Positions 9,364 through 17,383 of a DNA stretch of 64,000 nucleotides are shown here, piece by piece. Position numbers and translations under genes: made by a program. Origin of the DNA: GCA-2720975 sp964467985 (lineage in GTDB: Bacteria > Planctomycetota > UBA1135 > GCA-002686595); the NCBI GenBank assembly GCA_964467985.1, contig CAYXTP010000002.1, forward strand, positions 1 through 64,000, given 5' to 3'. Within the stretch, counting starts at the first letter, position 1. Each line of letters begins with the position of its first letter. Under the pieces are notes generated by a model, which saw nothing but the letters and a program-made list of their open reading frames with translations, was not told the DNA's origin and did not search any database.

Positions 9364-10283
9364 GGCGTGTACCTCAAGCCAAAGGAGGCGAGGACGGCGC
9401 CGGCCAGCAGGCCCAGAGCGGCTAGAGTCCAGGGACCGTAGTCGTCGATGGCCTCCGAGGAGGTCTTCTCGATGCGCGTCTCTTGCATCTCATCGATGCG
9501 TTGGAAGACGTAGCTCAGGCCTTCCACATCGCCCGGGCTGAAGACCGCCCCGCCCGTCTTGGAGGTGATGTCCACGATGGGGGCCGGGACCGTGCTGCCT
9601 CCGATGTGAATGCCGTAGACGGTGACGTTGTCGGCCACCAAGTCGCGCACGATCTCATCACCGCGATTACCGGAGAGGTCGGAACTGAAACCGTCTGAGA
9701 CCAAGATAATCATGCGGTCTCCTTCCTCGCGGCTGGTCAGAACCTTGCGGCAGGCCTGCAAGGCCTTACCGATTTCCGTGCCACCGAACCAACTGGGAAT
9801 ACTGCCTGGACGCATGAAAGGCGGCGCGCAGCGGAAGGCGGAGACGTCGGTCGTGAGCGGCACCCAGTGCAGGACCGAGTTGCCAAAGAAAGTCAGGCCA
9901 AAGGCATCACCGTCGCGAAAGTCGAGGAACTCGTTGATGGCCACCATGGAGGCGTCGTAACGATTTCCCGACCCAAAGGAAGCCGTCATGCTGCCCGAGA
10001 CATCGACACAGAATTCGATGTTGGTCAGGACTTTCTTGGCCTGGGGTTCATCCCAGCGTTGGGGGCCTGCCAGCAGGATGACCACCAGGGCGAGGATCAA
10101 GGCCGGCAGGGACTCCGCGCAGCGCAGCAAGGCGCTCAATACACGTCCACGTTGTTCGCCGCTGTGATCGAAGGGCAGGAACAACCGGTGACCCTTGCCG
10201 CTCCAAATCCAAGCCAGCAACACGGCCGGCAGCAACAGGCCCAGCAGGACCCAGGCGTGGCGAAAAGGTACGAGGAACTCCAC
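9357..10283 (-). CDS. VWA-domain membrane protein (BatA-like)
   Basis: The protein has 308 residues from the GTG chosen here. That GTG lies 4 nt after the stop of the preceding gene, and the hydrophobic N-terminus (MEFLVPFRHAWVLLGLLLPA) starts at once, as BatA proteins usually do. An upstream in-frame extension to 10454 would lie inside the previous gene and has no fitting sequence. Membrane helices lie at about 10-27 and 58-73. The VWA domain carries a MIDAS of the form DVSGSM at 94-99, and LVSDGFSSD follows later. A last helix lies near 285-303. It pairs with the following VWA gene and with the MoxR ATPase at the head of the cluster. Confidence 0.88.
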   Translation of the reverse strand: MEFLVPFRHAWVLLGLLLPAVLLAWIWSGKGHRLFLPFDHSGEQRGRVLSALLRCAESLPALILALVVILLAGPQRWDEPQAKKVLTNIEFCVDVSGSMTASFGSGNRYDASMVAINEFLDFRDGDAFGLTFFGNSVLHWVPLTTDVSAFRCAPPFMRPGSIPSWFGGTEIGKALQACRKVLTSREEGDRMIILVSDGFSSDLSGNRGDEIVRDLVADNVTVYGIHIGGSTVPAPIVDITSKTGGAVFSPGDVEGLSYVFQRIDEMQETRIEKTSSEAIDDYGPWTLAALGLLAGAVLASFGLRYTPW

Positions 10284-10287
10284 GGGA

Positions 10288-11169
10288 TCAGCTGCCCTGT
10301 CCTGGACCAGAGGCTGGATCTGAGGTCGGGGCTTCTGTCCGTTCCCATTCGCGGTCCCAATCCTCAGAAGAGAGGTTGCGGTAGGGCTCCAGCAGATCGG
10401 CCAGGTTGAGATCCGAGTGGCTGTCCGGGCTGTGCAGCCAACGCTCGAGTTCACGCAGCAAGACTCCGGCTTGGGCGTGTTCTTTCAGCTGCACGACAAC
10501 CGTGGAGGCCGGCGCGTCTTGCATGCCGAGTCGCTTGCGCCAGATGGCGATCAGGATCAGCTCGAGCCGTGCCTGGTCTTCCAGGGGCAACTCGCCCTTC
10601 AAACCGCGCTCGACCAGGGGCGCGAGCCGTTCGGCCAGGGTGGGAGGTGGGGCGGTCTCTTCAGCCCGCTGCGCCTGTCGTTTGCGCTGGCTCGCTGACC
10701 ACCAGGCAATGGAACCGAGGGCCCAAAGAATGCCAACCGTCCAAAGTAGGGTCCGATACCCGCCCAGCTCCGGCGTGGTTCCGTGGCCCACGGGATGGGG
10801 CTTGACTTGTCCCGGCGGCAAGTGGCTTTCGATGACGATCTCGACAGGGGCCAAATCCTCCATCTCAGATCCATCTTCGCGCTGCAGGAAGTCCAGGAGG
10901 TTGTAGGTGCCCGGTTCCAACCCGTAGTACTCGAAGTCGTAGCGCAGGGCCGAACCGTGGGGCGAGACGGCGTCGATGCGCACGATCAAAGGCGTCTTGA
11001 TATCGGCGGGACGGGCCTTGAGCAGCGGCCCTTCCAACACGACCTCACGCGACCAACGCGGGACGCCGACCGGGATGGCGTCGCTGACCTGTCCGGCGTC
11101 TTGGGGAGCGATTGCCAGGCCCAGGACCGCCACGACGCTGGCCAATTGGAGGGTGAGCCACGAACTCAT
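10288..11169 (-). CDS. BatD-like membrane protein of the MoxR/VWA cluster
   Basis: The protein has 293 residues from an ATG that overlaps the DUF58 stop by one base (TGATG). A signal-like hydrophobic segment covers residues 4-20. An extracytoplasmic beta-rich domain follows (about 35-135), then a transmembrane helix at about 139-157. A cytoplasmic helical part (165-270) runs to a disordered Ser/Pro/Gly tail. This single-pass layout with an outside beta domain and an inside helical domain is what BatD/DUF4381-like partners in MoxR clusters show. No catalytic motif is visible. The frame extends upstream to 11592, but that part overlaps the DUF58 gene out of frame and is not supported. Confidence 0.75.
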   Translation of the reverse strand: MSSWLTLQLASVVAVLGLAIAPQDAGQVSDAIPVGVPRWSREVVLEGPLLKARPADIKTPLIVRIDAVSPHGSALRYDFEYYGLEPGTYNLLDFLQREDGSEMEDLAPVEIVIESHLPPGQVKPHPVGHGTTPELGGYRTLLWTVGILWALGSIAWWSASQRKRQAQRAEETAPPPTLAERLAPLVERGLKGELPLEDQARLELILIAIWRKRLGMQDAPASTVVVQLKEHAQAGVLLRELERWLHSPDSHSDLNLADLLEPYRNLSSEDWDREWERTEAPTSDPASGPGQGS

Positions 11170-12032
11170 CAGCGCGCCGCCTTTCCGAGGAGACCCCGGG
11201 ACCTGAAGAAATGGCGTACGCCAGCCAGATAGGGCTGGCCACATAGCACACGGTGGTGATCGATGCCTGCGCGGCGCAACTCTGTTTCCAGCTTCGCCTG
11301 GTCCAAGTGCTGCCGCCGGCCGTGGGTGCTGAATCCGTGCCCGCTCTCCGCCTCTTGGGCGCGCATGAAACCCGCGCCTCCGAGACCGACTTCGGCCGGA
11401 TCCTGCATCTGCAGCACGGCGCAGTCGTGTCGTTGCGCGGCACGCTTGAGGCCGTTGATTGCGCCAGGATCGTGCAAGTCCGAAAGCACGAGCAACAGGA
11501 CACGCGAGCGGAGACTGGGCATGAGCTCGCGCAGGCGCTCCGCCAAAGTGGTGCCTTCGTCGTGCCGGTAACGCCGCAGGGTCAGCATCCACTGCATGAT
11601 CTGGGCCTTGGACAGACTAGGACGCACCTGCAAGTGTCGCGTCCCGACGCCCAAGACACCCACCGGACTGACGCGGTCCAGTGCGGCCAGGGCAATGCCC
11701 CCCGCCAAGATCAGGGAAGTGGGGTACTTGCCGCTCGGTACCGAAGAGAGCGCCATGGAGGCCGAGGTGTCGATCAACAGGTAGACCGGCATGCACTTGG
11801 GTGCCTCGTATTCCTTGATATAGGCCTTGCCGGTGCGCGCGATCACGCGCCAATCGAGGTCGCGCACCGGATCGCCGTGCTCGTACTGCCGCGACTGAGC
11901 GAATTCGATGCCGCTGCCCAGGAAAGGAGACCGATCGCTGCCGTAACTCAGGCTGTCCGCCAAGCGGCGCATGACAATCTGAAATTGGCGTGCGTCGAGA
12001 AACTCGACCTGCTCCAGGGTGCTGGGCTGCAT
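11169..12032 (-). CDS. DUF58 domain protein of the MoxR/VWA cluster
   Basis: The protein has 287 residues, all cytoplasmic in composition. The DUF58 signature is clear at about 49-74: RQYEHGDPVRDLDWRVIAR and then GKAYIKEYE. A degenerate VWA fold follows, with LIDTSASM near 87-93 and LLLVLSDL around 170. DUF58 proteins almost always sit directly after a MoxR-family ATPase, as here (16 nt downstream), and are thought to bridge the ATPase to VWA effectors. The biochemical role is unproven. The stop codon shares a base with the next start, which supports a coupled operon. Confidence 0.93.
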   Translation of the reverse strand: MQPSTLEQVEFLDARQFQIVMRRLADSLSYGSDRSPFLGSGIEFAQSRQYEHGDPVRDLDWRVIARTGKAYIKEYEAPKCMPVYLLIDTSASMALSSVPSGKYPTSLILAGGIALAALDRVSPVGVLGVGTRHLQVRPSLSKAQIMQWMLTLRRYRHDEGTTLAERLRELMPSLRSRVLLLVLSDLHDPGAINGLKRAAQRHDCAVLQMQDPAEVGLGGAGFMRAQEAESGHGFSTHGRRQHLDQAKLETELRRAGIDHHRVLCGQPYLAGVRHFFRSRGLLGKAAR

Positions 12033-12048
12033 GGAACGCGGCCTGGTT

Positions 12049-13155
12049 TCAGGCTTCGCTGGCCACGGGCGCGGGGGAGACCCCCGGGTTGGACGCAGGG
12101 TCGGATGCCGGTCCCGAACCGTTCAGACTGGCGTTGGCCTTCGATTCCGAGCCCGACCCCATCTGAGCCAGCATCTCTTGCAGTACGCCCGCGGTGCTTT
12201 TGCCATCCGCCAGTGCTTCGTAGTTCAGGCGCAGCCGGTGCAGGATCACATCCTCGGCCAGAGCGAACAGGTCTTCGGGGACCACGTAGTTGCGCTGGAA
12301 CAGCAAGGCGCGTGCCCGCGAGGCCTTGATCAAGGAGATGCCCGCGCGCGGGCTGCCGCCCAACTCAATGTCGGGGTGAGCACGCGTGCGACCTACCAGT
12401 TCCACCACATGCTCGAGGAAGGTGTCGCTGACGTGCACACTCTGCACGGCTTCCATAGCGGCGATGATGTCTTCGATACCGCCCACGGGGCTGTCGTCGA
12501 TCACGTCGAACTCGGTGGCAACCACGGCGCCCCCGTCTCGACGCTGTACCCCCAAGGAAGCGTTGCGGCGCAGGATCACGCGCTCTTCATCGGGTGTCGG
12601 GTAGTCCAGCCGATGCAAGAGCATGAAGCGGTCCAGTTGAGCTTCAGGCAGCTCGAAGGTGCCCGCCTGCTCGACCGGGTTCTGGGTGGCGATCACCAGG
12701 AAGGGCGCGGGCAGGGTGAAGGGGTCGCCGCCGATGGTGACCTTGCGTTCCTGCATGGCCTCCAGCAGAGCGCCCTGCACCTTGGGTGCCGCACGGTTGA
12801 TTTCGTCCGCTAGCAGCAGGTGTGTGAAAATGGGCCCCTTCTCCGTGCGGAAGGTGCTGGTGGATTGGTCCAAGATCTCCGAGCCCAGAATGTCCGCCGG
12901 CAAGAGATCGATGGTGAATTGGATCCGCGAGAAGTCCAACTGCATGGCCTTGGACAGGGCGGACGCCAAGAGGGTTTTGGCGATGCCCGGCACGCCCTGC
13001 AGCAGGATGTGACCGCCCGTGAAGAGCGAGATCAGCAGGCGCTCGACCACCACGTCTTGTCCCACGACCACCGTCGCGATGCGCTCGCGTACGTCCTGGA
13101 TGAATTGGGCACTCTTGGCGAAGTCGGGCGTGGGAGCAGGCTTGTCTTGGCTCAT
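12049..13155 (-). CDS. moxR: MoxR-family AAA+ ATPase
   Basis: The protein has 368 residues. Walker A is GVPGIAKT at 54-61, Walker B is LLLADEIN at 113-120, and a sensor-type ATQNP motif follows near 155. A C-terminal lid domain extends to about 330, then a variable Ala/Ser/Pro tail. MoxR ATPases act as chaperone-like motors that remodel or activate VWA-domain partners. Here the gene is first in a minus-strand operon with DUF58, BatD-like, two VWA and a TPR gene, the classic arrangement. The ATG sits 148 nt downstream of a tRNA-Pro gene on the same strand. No clear promoter was identified in that gap. Confidence 0.95.
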   Translation of the reverse strand: MSQDKPAPTPDFAKSAQFIQDVRERIATVVVGQDVVVERLLISLFTGGHILLQGVPGIAKTLLASALSKAMQLDFSRIQFTIDLLPADILGSEILDQSTSTFRTEKGPIFTHLLLADEINRAAPKVQGALLEAMQERKVTIGGDPFTLPAPFLVIATQNPVEQAGTFELPEAQLDRFMLLHRLDYPTPDEERVILRRNASLGVQRRDGGAVVATEFDVIDDSPVGGIEDIIAAMEAVQSVHVSDTFLEHVVELVGRTRAHPDIELGGSPRAGISLIKASRARALLFQRNYVVPEDLFALAEDVILHRLRLNYEALADGKSTAGVLQEMLAQMGSGSESKANASLNGSGPASDPASNPGVSPAPVASEA

Positions 13156-13303
13156 AGATGAAACTCTGGATGAAGCACGAGCAGGTCATTCTGCCCGGGG
13201 CCGTCCCGGCGGGCAGTGGGGCACAGTGTCAACCATAGACGCCCAACGGGCGACAGTAATCCCCCGAGCACGACAAAAGCCATTGGCTTGCCGGTGCTGG
13301 GGC

Positions 13304-13379
13304 TGGTCGGGGAGAGCGGACTCGAACCGCCGACTCGTAGCACCCAAAGCTACGCCTCTACCAACTGAGGTACTCCCCG
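13304..13379 (-). tRNA. tRNA-Pro (anticodon UGG)
   Basis: The minus strand gives a 76-nt cloverleaf. The acceptor stem is CGGGGAG/CTCCCCG with discriminator A and an encoded CCA (13304-13306). The C1-G72 pair is typical of bacterial tRNA-Pro. The anticodon stem GTAGC/GCTAC holds loop TTTGGGT, giving anticodon TGG. The T arm has GGTTCGAGTCC. The remaining bases between moxR and purD (13156-13303 and 13380-13549) hold no other gene that I can see. Confidence 0.95.
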
Positions 13380-13549
13380 GCGGGGGGCAGCCTAACCCAG
13401 CCGAGGTCCCGGCGTCACCCGTCGGCGGCCGGACTCGGTGCTTCTGGCGTCCGCTGCCCGCGCCGGATATCTTCAGCGTCCCTTGCCGTGCGTTGCGAAC
13501 TCCCAAGCTGCGTCGGCGCTCGCCCCCCAATCATGCAGGACAAGAATTC

Positions 13550-14863
13550 ATGAAGGTTTTGGTCGTCGGATCGGGAGGTCGCGAGCACGCGCTGTGCTGG
13601 AAGCTGGCCCAGTCCCCCAAGGTCAGCGAGGTGCTGTGCGCTCCGGGCAACCCCGGAACAGCACAGGTCGCGCGCAACGTGAACGTGTCAGCTGGCGATG
13701 CACAGGGGCTGTTGGCCTTGGCCCAATCGGAAGGCGTAGCCCTGGTCGTGATCGGCCCTGAGGACCCCCTGGTAGACGGGCTCGCGGACCGCTTGCGCGC
13801 CGCAGACATTCCCACCTTCGGACCGGGGGCGGCAGGCGCACAGCTCGAAGGATCCAAGGTGTTCTCCAAGAGTTTCCTCGAACGCCATCGCATCCCCACA
13901 GCTGGTGCTCGTCAGTTCGATCGCTCAGGAGCTGCCAAGAGTTACTTGAAAAGTTGCAGCACCTGGCCGCAGGTTGTGAAGGCCGATGGCTTGGCGGCCG
14001 GCAAGGGCGTGTACGTCTGCGCCGACGTGGCCGCAGGCCTGGCCGCGGTGAACGCGATCATGGAGGAGTGCCGGCACGGGAAGGCGGGCGACCGCTTGCT
14101 GGTCGAGGAATTCATGGAGGGCGAAGAGGCCAGCGTCTTTGCGATCACCGACGGCACGACGATTCTGATCCTGGAGGCCGTGCAAGATCACAAGCAAGTA
14201 GGGGAGGGGGATCAAGGTCCCAACACGGGCGGCATGGGCGTGCACTCTCCAGTGGAGGCCTTGAACGCGCGCTTGTACAAACAGATCGAACAACGCGTGC
14301 TTGTGCAGACGATGCACGGCTTGCGCCAGGAGGGCATCGACTACCGCGGCGTGTTATTCGTGGGCTTGATGCTCACCGACAGCGGCCCGCGAGTTGTGGA
14401 GTACAACGTGCGCTTCGGGGATCCCGAGTGTCAGGCCTTGATGCTTCGCATGAAGGGAGATCTCTTTCCGATCCTGCTCGCCGCAGCGCGGGGAGATCTG
14501 GCGAGTATCGACCCACCCCATTGGGATCAACGACCGGTCATCGGTGTCGTTGCTGCGGCCAAGGGCTACCCGGGAGCCACTCAAACGGGGGACTTGATCC
14601 ACGGTCTGGAAGCGGCCGACGGAGTCGAGAATGCCATGGTCTTTCACGCCGGCACCCGCTCAGATGACGGCCAGATCAAGACCAGCGGTGGGCGCGTGTT
14701 GTGCGTCACAGCATTGGGCGCGGACAAGGAAGACGCCCGCCAGCGGGCCTACGCCACCTACGATCTCGTTCAATGGGACGGCAAATTCTGCCGCCGGGAC
14801 ATCGGTACGCGCGCCGCAGCCAGGGCGGAATTCGAGGAGGAATCGAAGGGGGAGGACCACTGA
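13550..14863 (+). CDS. purD: Phosphoribosylamine-glycine ligase (GAR synthetase)
   Basis: The protein has 437 residues, the usual length. PurD joins phosphoribosylamine and glycine with ATP, the second step of purine synthesis. The N-terminus MKVLVVGSGGREHALCWKLA is the classical PurD opening. ATP-grasp motifs follow, including KADGLAAGKGV, the loop GDQGPNTGGMGVHSP, and VEYNVRFGDPECQ near the metal site. The start ATG follows AGGACAAGAATTC, a usable ribosome site; the frame is open further upstream across the tRNA-Pro region, but that part is not coding. The gene is followed 32 nt later by a Fur-family regulator. The purL and purQ genes are nearby but in another transcription unit. Confidence 0.97.
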   Translation: MKVLVVGSGGREHALCWKLAQSPKVSEVLCAPGNPGTAQVARNVNVSAGDAQGLLALAQSEGVALVVIGPEDPLVDGLADRLRAADIPTFGPGAAGAQLEGSKVFSKSFLERHRIPTAGARQFDRSGAAKSYLKSCSTWPQVVKADGLAAGKGVYVCADVAAGLAAVNAIMEECRHGKAGDRLLVEEFMEGEEASVFAITDGTTILILEAVQDHKQVGEGDQGPNTGGMGVHSPVEALNARLYKQIEQRVLVQTMHGLRQEGIDYRGVLFVGLMLTDSGPRVVEYNVRFGDPECQALMLRMKGDLFPILLAAARGDLASIDPPHWDQRPVIGVVAAAKGYPGATQTGDLIHGLEAADGVENAMVFHAGTRSDDGQIKTSGGRVLCVTALGADKEDARQRAYATYDLVQWDGKFCRRDIGTRAAARAEFEEESKGEDH

Positions 14864-14895
14864 TTCCCTAGGCCGGAATCGGATCTAACTGTTCC

Positions 14896-15336
14896 ATGCA
14901 GCCCGCTACTGTTCGCCGACGATTCGAAAGCCACCTGCGCGATGCCGGTCTGCGCATGACGCCCCAGCGCCTTCGCATTCTGGAACGGGTGTTCCTGACC
15001 CACGAGCACTTCAGCGCCGAGACCCTGTTCGGTTGGCTGCGCACCGAGGAGGGCACGCGCGTGTCGCGGGCCACTGTGTACCGCACGCTTGAGCTGCTCG
15101 AAAGTGGCGGGTTCGTGGAGGCCCTGGACACCGGTTCGGGAGAGATGCTCTACGAGCACAGTCTGGGTCACAGCCATCACGACCATCTGGTGTGCCAAGG
15201 CTGCGGTCGGATCGAGGAATTCCGGGAAGCCCGGATCGAGCAGTTGCAAGATGAGGTGGCCGCCCGTTTCGGGTTTGAGTTGACCGGGCACATCTTGCGC
15301 TTGACTGGGCTTTGCAGAACGTGCCGCAAGGGCTAG
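14896..15336 (+). CDS. Fur-family transcriptional regulator
   Basis: The protein has 146 residues. A winged-helix DNA-binding part comes first (about 1-85), with RMTPQRLRILERVF and SRATVYRTLELLESGGFV. The dimerisation and metal part includes HSHHDHLVCQGCGRIEEF and a C-terminal CRTC. The two Cys pairs (CQGC and CRTC) form the structural zinc site of Fur/PerR/Zur proteins, and the HHDH cluster contributes to metal sensing. Which metal or signal it senses (iron, zinc or peroxide) cannot be decided from sequence alone. It is 32 nt downstream of purD, so it may be co-transcribed. The scaffold gap lies shortly after its stop. Confidence 0.93.
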   Translation: MQPATVRRRFESHLRDAGLRMTPQRLRILERVFLTHEHFSAETLFGWLRTEEGTRVSRATVYRTLELLESGGFVEALDTGSGEMLYEHSLGHSHHDHLVCQGCGRIEEFREARIEQLQDEVAARFGFELTGHILRLTGLCRTCRKG

Positions 15337-15368
15337 CCGGTTCAGCGGCTGCGCAGGCGTGCAGCCGT

Positions 15369-15382
15369 CGCAGTCGACTGCG
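15369..15382. other. Perfect 14-bp palindrome after the Fur gene
   Basis: CGCAGTCGACTGCG is self-complementary and lies 33 bases after the Fur stop codon. It has no following T-run, so it is not a standard intrinsic terminator. It could be a weak hairpin or a dimeric protein site. The region 15337-15637 otherwise holds only the repeat and gap described next. Confidence 0.35.
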
Positions 15383-15396
15383 CTCGACAGATCTGG

Positions 15397-15547
15397 GGGA
15401 CTCTGTATCTCGGGGNNNNNNNNNNNNNNNNNNNNNNNNNNNNNNNNNNNNNNNNNNNNNNNNNNNNNNNNNNNNNNNNNNNNNNNNNNNNNNNNNNNNN
15501 NNNNNNNNNNNNNNNGGGACTCTGTACCTGTGGGACTCTGTACCTGC
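15397..15547. repeat. 16-bp tandem repeat interrupted by a 100-N scaffold gap
   Basis: A unit GGGACTCTGTAtCTcg is present at 15397-15412 and starts again with GGG at the gap edge. The Ns fill 15416-15515. On the far side two further units of the same 16-bp period follow (15516-15531 and 15532-15547), with consensus GGGACTCTGTACCTGy. Unlike the other two gaps, the flanks are not an exact 55-mer. This gap therefore probably hides a longer repeat array or an inserted repetitive element that the assembler could not resolve. Confidence 0.75.
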
Positions 15548-15637
15548 GCTACAGTTTCCGCGGCCGCCAACCGCCGCCCCCACCCACCCGGGCTAGACGC
15601 GCGCATTCCCGCGCGGGTTACACCTCTCTCGCGTGCG

Positions 15638-16024
15638 TTACTGCAGTCCGACTTTGATGCGATCCAGCAGTTCTTGCGCGAGGTCGTTGTCGTACACGCC
15701 CCACTTGCGAGCCGTGATGGCAACACGCGTACGGTTCTCGTCGAAGTAGTCGACGTGCATGGTCACGGTCGCACCGTCGATCGTGCCCGTCGCCGCGCGA
15801 GCTTCGTCATCCACATCCAGTGGACTGTTGGCCATCTTGGCAAGGGTCGCCTTGGCGCGCAGCCATACGGCGTTGGGCTCCATTTCTAGCAAGTGGGACT
15901 GGGCGTGCTTGGTGAACTCCTGGCTCACCACGACGCCGGCAACCCCGATGGCTACCAAGTGACACCCCCCGCACAGGACGGCGGCTCCTACCAAGACGAT
16001 CGAGCGTGCAAATCCAGAGCGCAT
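15638..16024 (-). CDS. Small lipoprotein-like protein, paralogue of its neighbour
   Basis: The protein has 128 residues from the second of two close ATGs. AGGA sits at a good distance from this ATG (6 nt) and directly abuts the first ATG at 16030. The N-terminus RSIVLVGAAVLCGGC is a signal with a lipobox-like Cys, though CGG before the Cys is an unusual lipobox. The mature part has alternating alpha and beta character: a helix with WLRAKATLAKMANS, then strands such as IDGATVTMHVDYFDENRTRVAI. It matches the adjacent upstream gene domain for domain and resembles the DUF3568 type of small exported proteins. Function is unknown. The upstream paralogue ends 14 nt before this start, so they form a two-gene unit. 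Confidence 0.75.
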   Translation of the reverse strand: MRSGFARSIVLVGAAVLCGGCHLVAIGVAGVVVSQEFTKHAQSHLLEMEPNAVWLRAKATLAKMANSPLDVDDEARAATGTIDGATVTMHVDYFDENRTRVAITARKWGVYDNDLAQELLDRIKVGLQ

Positions 16025-16038
16025 GTTCATTCCTCGAA

Positions 16039-16413
16039 TTACTGGTCGAGTTCTTTGGCAATCCTGTCGCAGACGCGGTTTGCCAATTCGTTGTTGTAGA
16101 GCACGTACTTCTTGGCCATCACGCGCACGCGTGTCTCACCGGTGTTCCAGTTTTGAACTTCGACGCTGACTTCGGCGCCGTCGATCTTCGTGACCGCGCT
16201 CTTGAGGTCCTCGTCCGTGTGGATCATGGCGTCGGTCATGTGGGCCAGGGATGATTTCGTGCTGGCCCAGACCACATCCACGTCCTCTTCCATCGTGACC
16301 GTGATGGCGTTGTCTTGGAATTCCTCGCTCATGACGACGGCCGTGCTGGTCACGACCAGAGCGGCGCAGCTGGACAGCAGCAGGCCGGCCAAGGACAGGA
16401 TCATGTACTTCAT
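16039..16413 (-). CDS. Small lipoprotein, paralogue of its neighbour
   Basis: The protein has 124 residues. MKYMILSLAGLLLSSC is a canonical lipoprotein signal with lipobox LSSC. The mature region has the same plan as the downstream gene: a VVxSEEF segment, a helix with VWASTKSSLAHM, DED, then IDGAEVSVEVQNWNTGETRVRVMAKKYVLYNNE. The shared motif order (VVWxxxKxxLxxM, KIDGAxV, TRVxxxAxKxxxYxNxLA) shows tandem duplication. A GGGGGGA stretch precedes the chosen ATG; a longer reading from 16437 adds residues that would bury the signal peptide. Both proteins probably sit in a membrane, facing the periplasm. Role unknown. Confidence 0.78.
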   Translation of the reverse strand: MKYMILSLAGLLLSSCAALVVTSTAVVMSEEFQDNAITVTMEEDVDVVWASTKSSLAHMTDAMIHTDEDLKSAVTKIDGAEVSVEVQNWNTGETRVRVMAKKYVLYNNELANRVCDRIAKELDQ

Positions 16414-16537
16414 GCGGTGGGTCCCCCCCGAATGCACGGCAGGTTCCGTGCTGGAATGTTGGTTGATTGATCGGCGCGCAGGGTGATGTTCGCCCGCAGG
16501 TCAGACTCTCAGAGCCAAGGCCCGGAATCAAGGGCGA

Positions 16538-17380
16538 TCATACGAGAGCGGACTCGGCCACTTCCACCATGCGGCGGTAGAAGGCCAGGCCTTCGCCGAC
16601 TTCGCGTGGCGACTGCCGTGTCCAGTGGGGGTGGTTCCAGGGGTCCAGATTGCGCTCGGGGTGCGGCATCAGGCCCAGAACTCGTCCGCTGGGATCGCAG
16701 ATTCCGGCTACGTCTCCGGCGGCCCCGTTGGGGTTGTAGGGATAATCCACGGGGCCCGAGTCTGGAGTCCAACTCGGCCGCACGTAGCGCAGGGCCACTT
16801 GCCCACCGGCGATCAGGCTTCGCATGGCCGTGTCATCGCGCACCACGAAGCGGCCTTCGGCGTGGGCCACGGGCACAGGCATGCGATCACCCGGTTCCAA
16901 CCAGGGGCAGCGACAATCCGCGCTCTGCAATTCCACCCAACGGCACTCGTAGTGGTTGGATGCGTTGGAGTAGAGGGCGATCGAACGTTCGCCCGCGGGC
17001 TTGTTCGGCTCAAAAATCCCGGACTCCACAAGCACCTGGAATCCGTTGCAGACTCCCAGCGCCAGGCCGCCGCGCTGAACGTGGGCGCGTAGTTGGTCGC
17101 GCAGTCCTGTGCGCAGTTCCATGCCCCACACGCGGCCGGCGGCGAGATCGTCTCCATAACTGAACCCACCGGCGAAGACCCAAATCCCGTAGGGATCCAG
17201 GCGCGAGGGGTCTTCGAGCACGCGGTTGAAGTGCAGGACGTTGGCCTGAGCGCCGCCCAGTTCCAAGGCGCGCGCTGTTTCGATCTCGCAGTTCGTGCCC
17301 GAGGTGCGCAGGACCAGGGCCCGGGGCCGGCGACGGCTGGGTGAACTCTTTTCAGGGGCGGGCATGGTAGGGGATTCCAT
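16538..17380 (-). CDS. purQ: Phosphoribosylformylglycinamidine synthase glutaminase subunit
   Basis: The protein has 280 residues. It is the class I glutamine amidotransferase that feeds ammonia to PurL in step four of purine synthesis. Key motifs are GGFSYGDDLAAG, the nucleophile elbow GVCNGFQ, and the His/Glu pair in LMPHPER near residue 240. A short Pro/Ser-rich N-terminal extension (about 20 residues) precedes the Rossmann-like start RALVLRTSGTNCE. The gene starts 3 nt after the purL stop on the same strand. It is longer than the roughly 225-residue Bacillus-type PurQ because of insertions before the C-terminus. Confidence 0.95.
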   Translation of the reverse strand: MESPTMPAPEKSSPSRRRPRALVLRTSGTNCEIETARALELGGAQANVLHFNRVLEDPSRLDPYGIWVFAGGFSYGDDLAAGRVWGMELRTGLRDQLRAHVQRGGLALGVCNGFQVLVESGIFEPNKPAGERSIALYSNASNHYECRWVELQSADCRCPWLEPGDRMPVPVAHAEGRFVVRDDTAMRSLIAGGQVALRYVRPSWTPDSGPVDYPYNPNGAAGDVAGICDPSGRVLGLMPHPERNLDPWNHPHWTRQSPREVGEGLAFYRRMVEVAESALV

Positions 17381-17383
17381 GTG

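Noticed and set aside
10284..10454. Longer N-terminus of the BatA-like gene
   Set aside because: The extra residues overlap the BatD-like gene out of frame and look random; the GTG at 10283 gives the expected membrane start.
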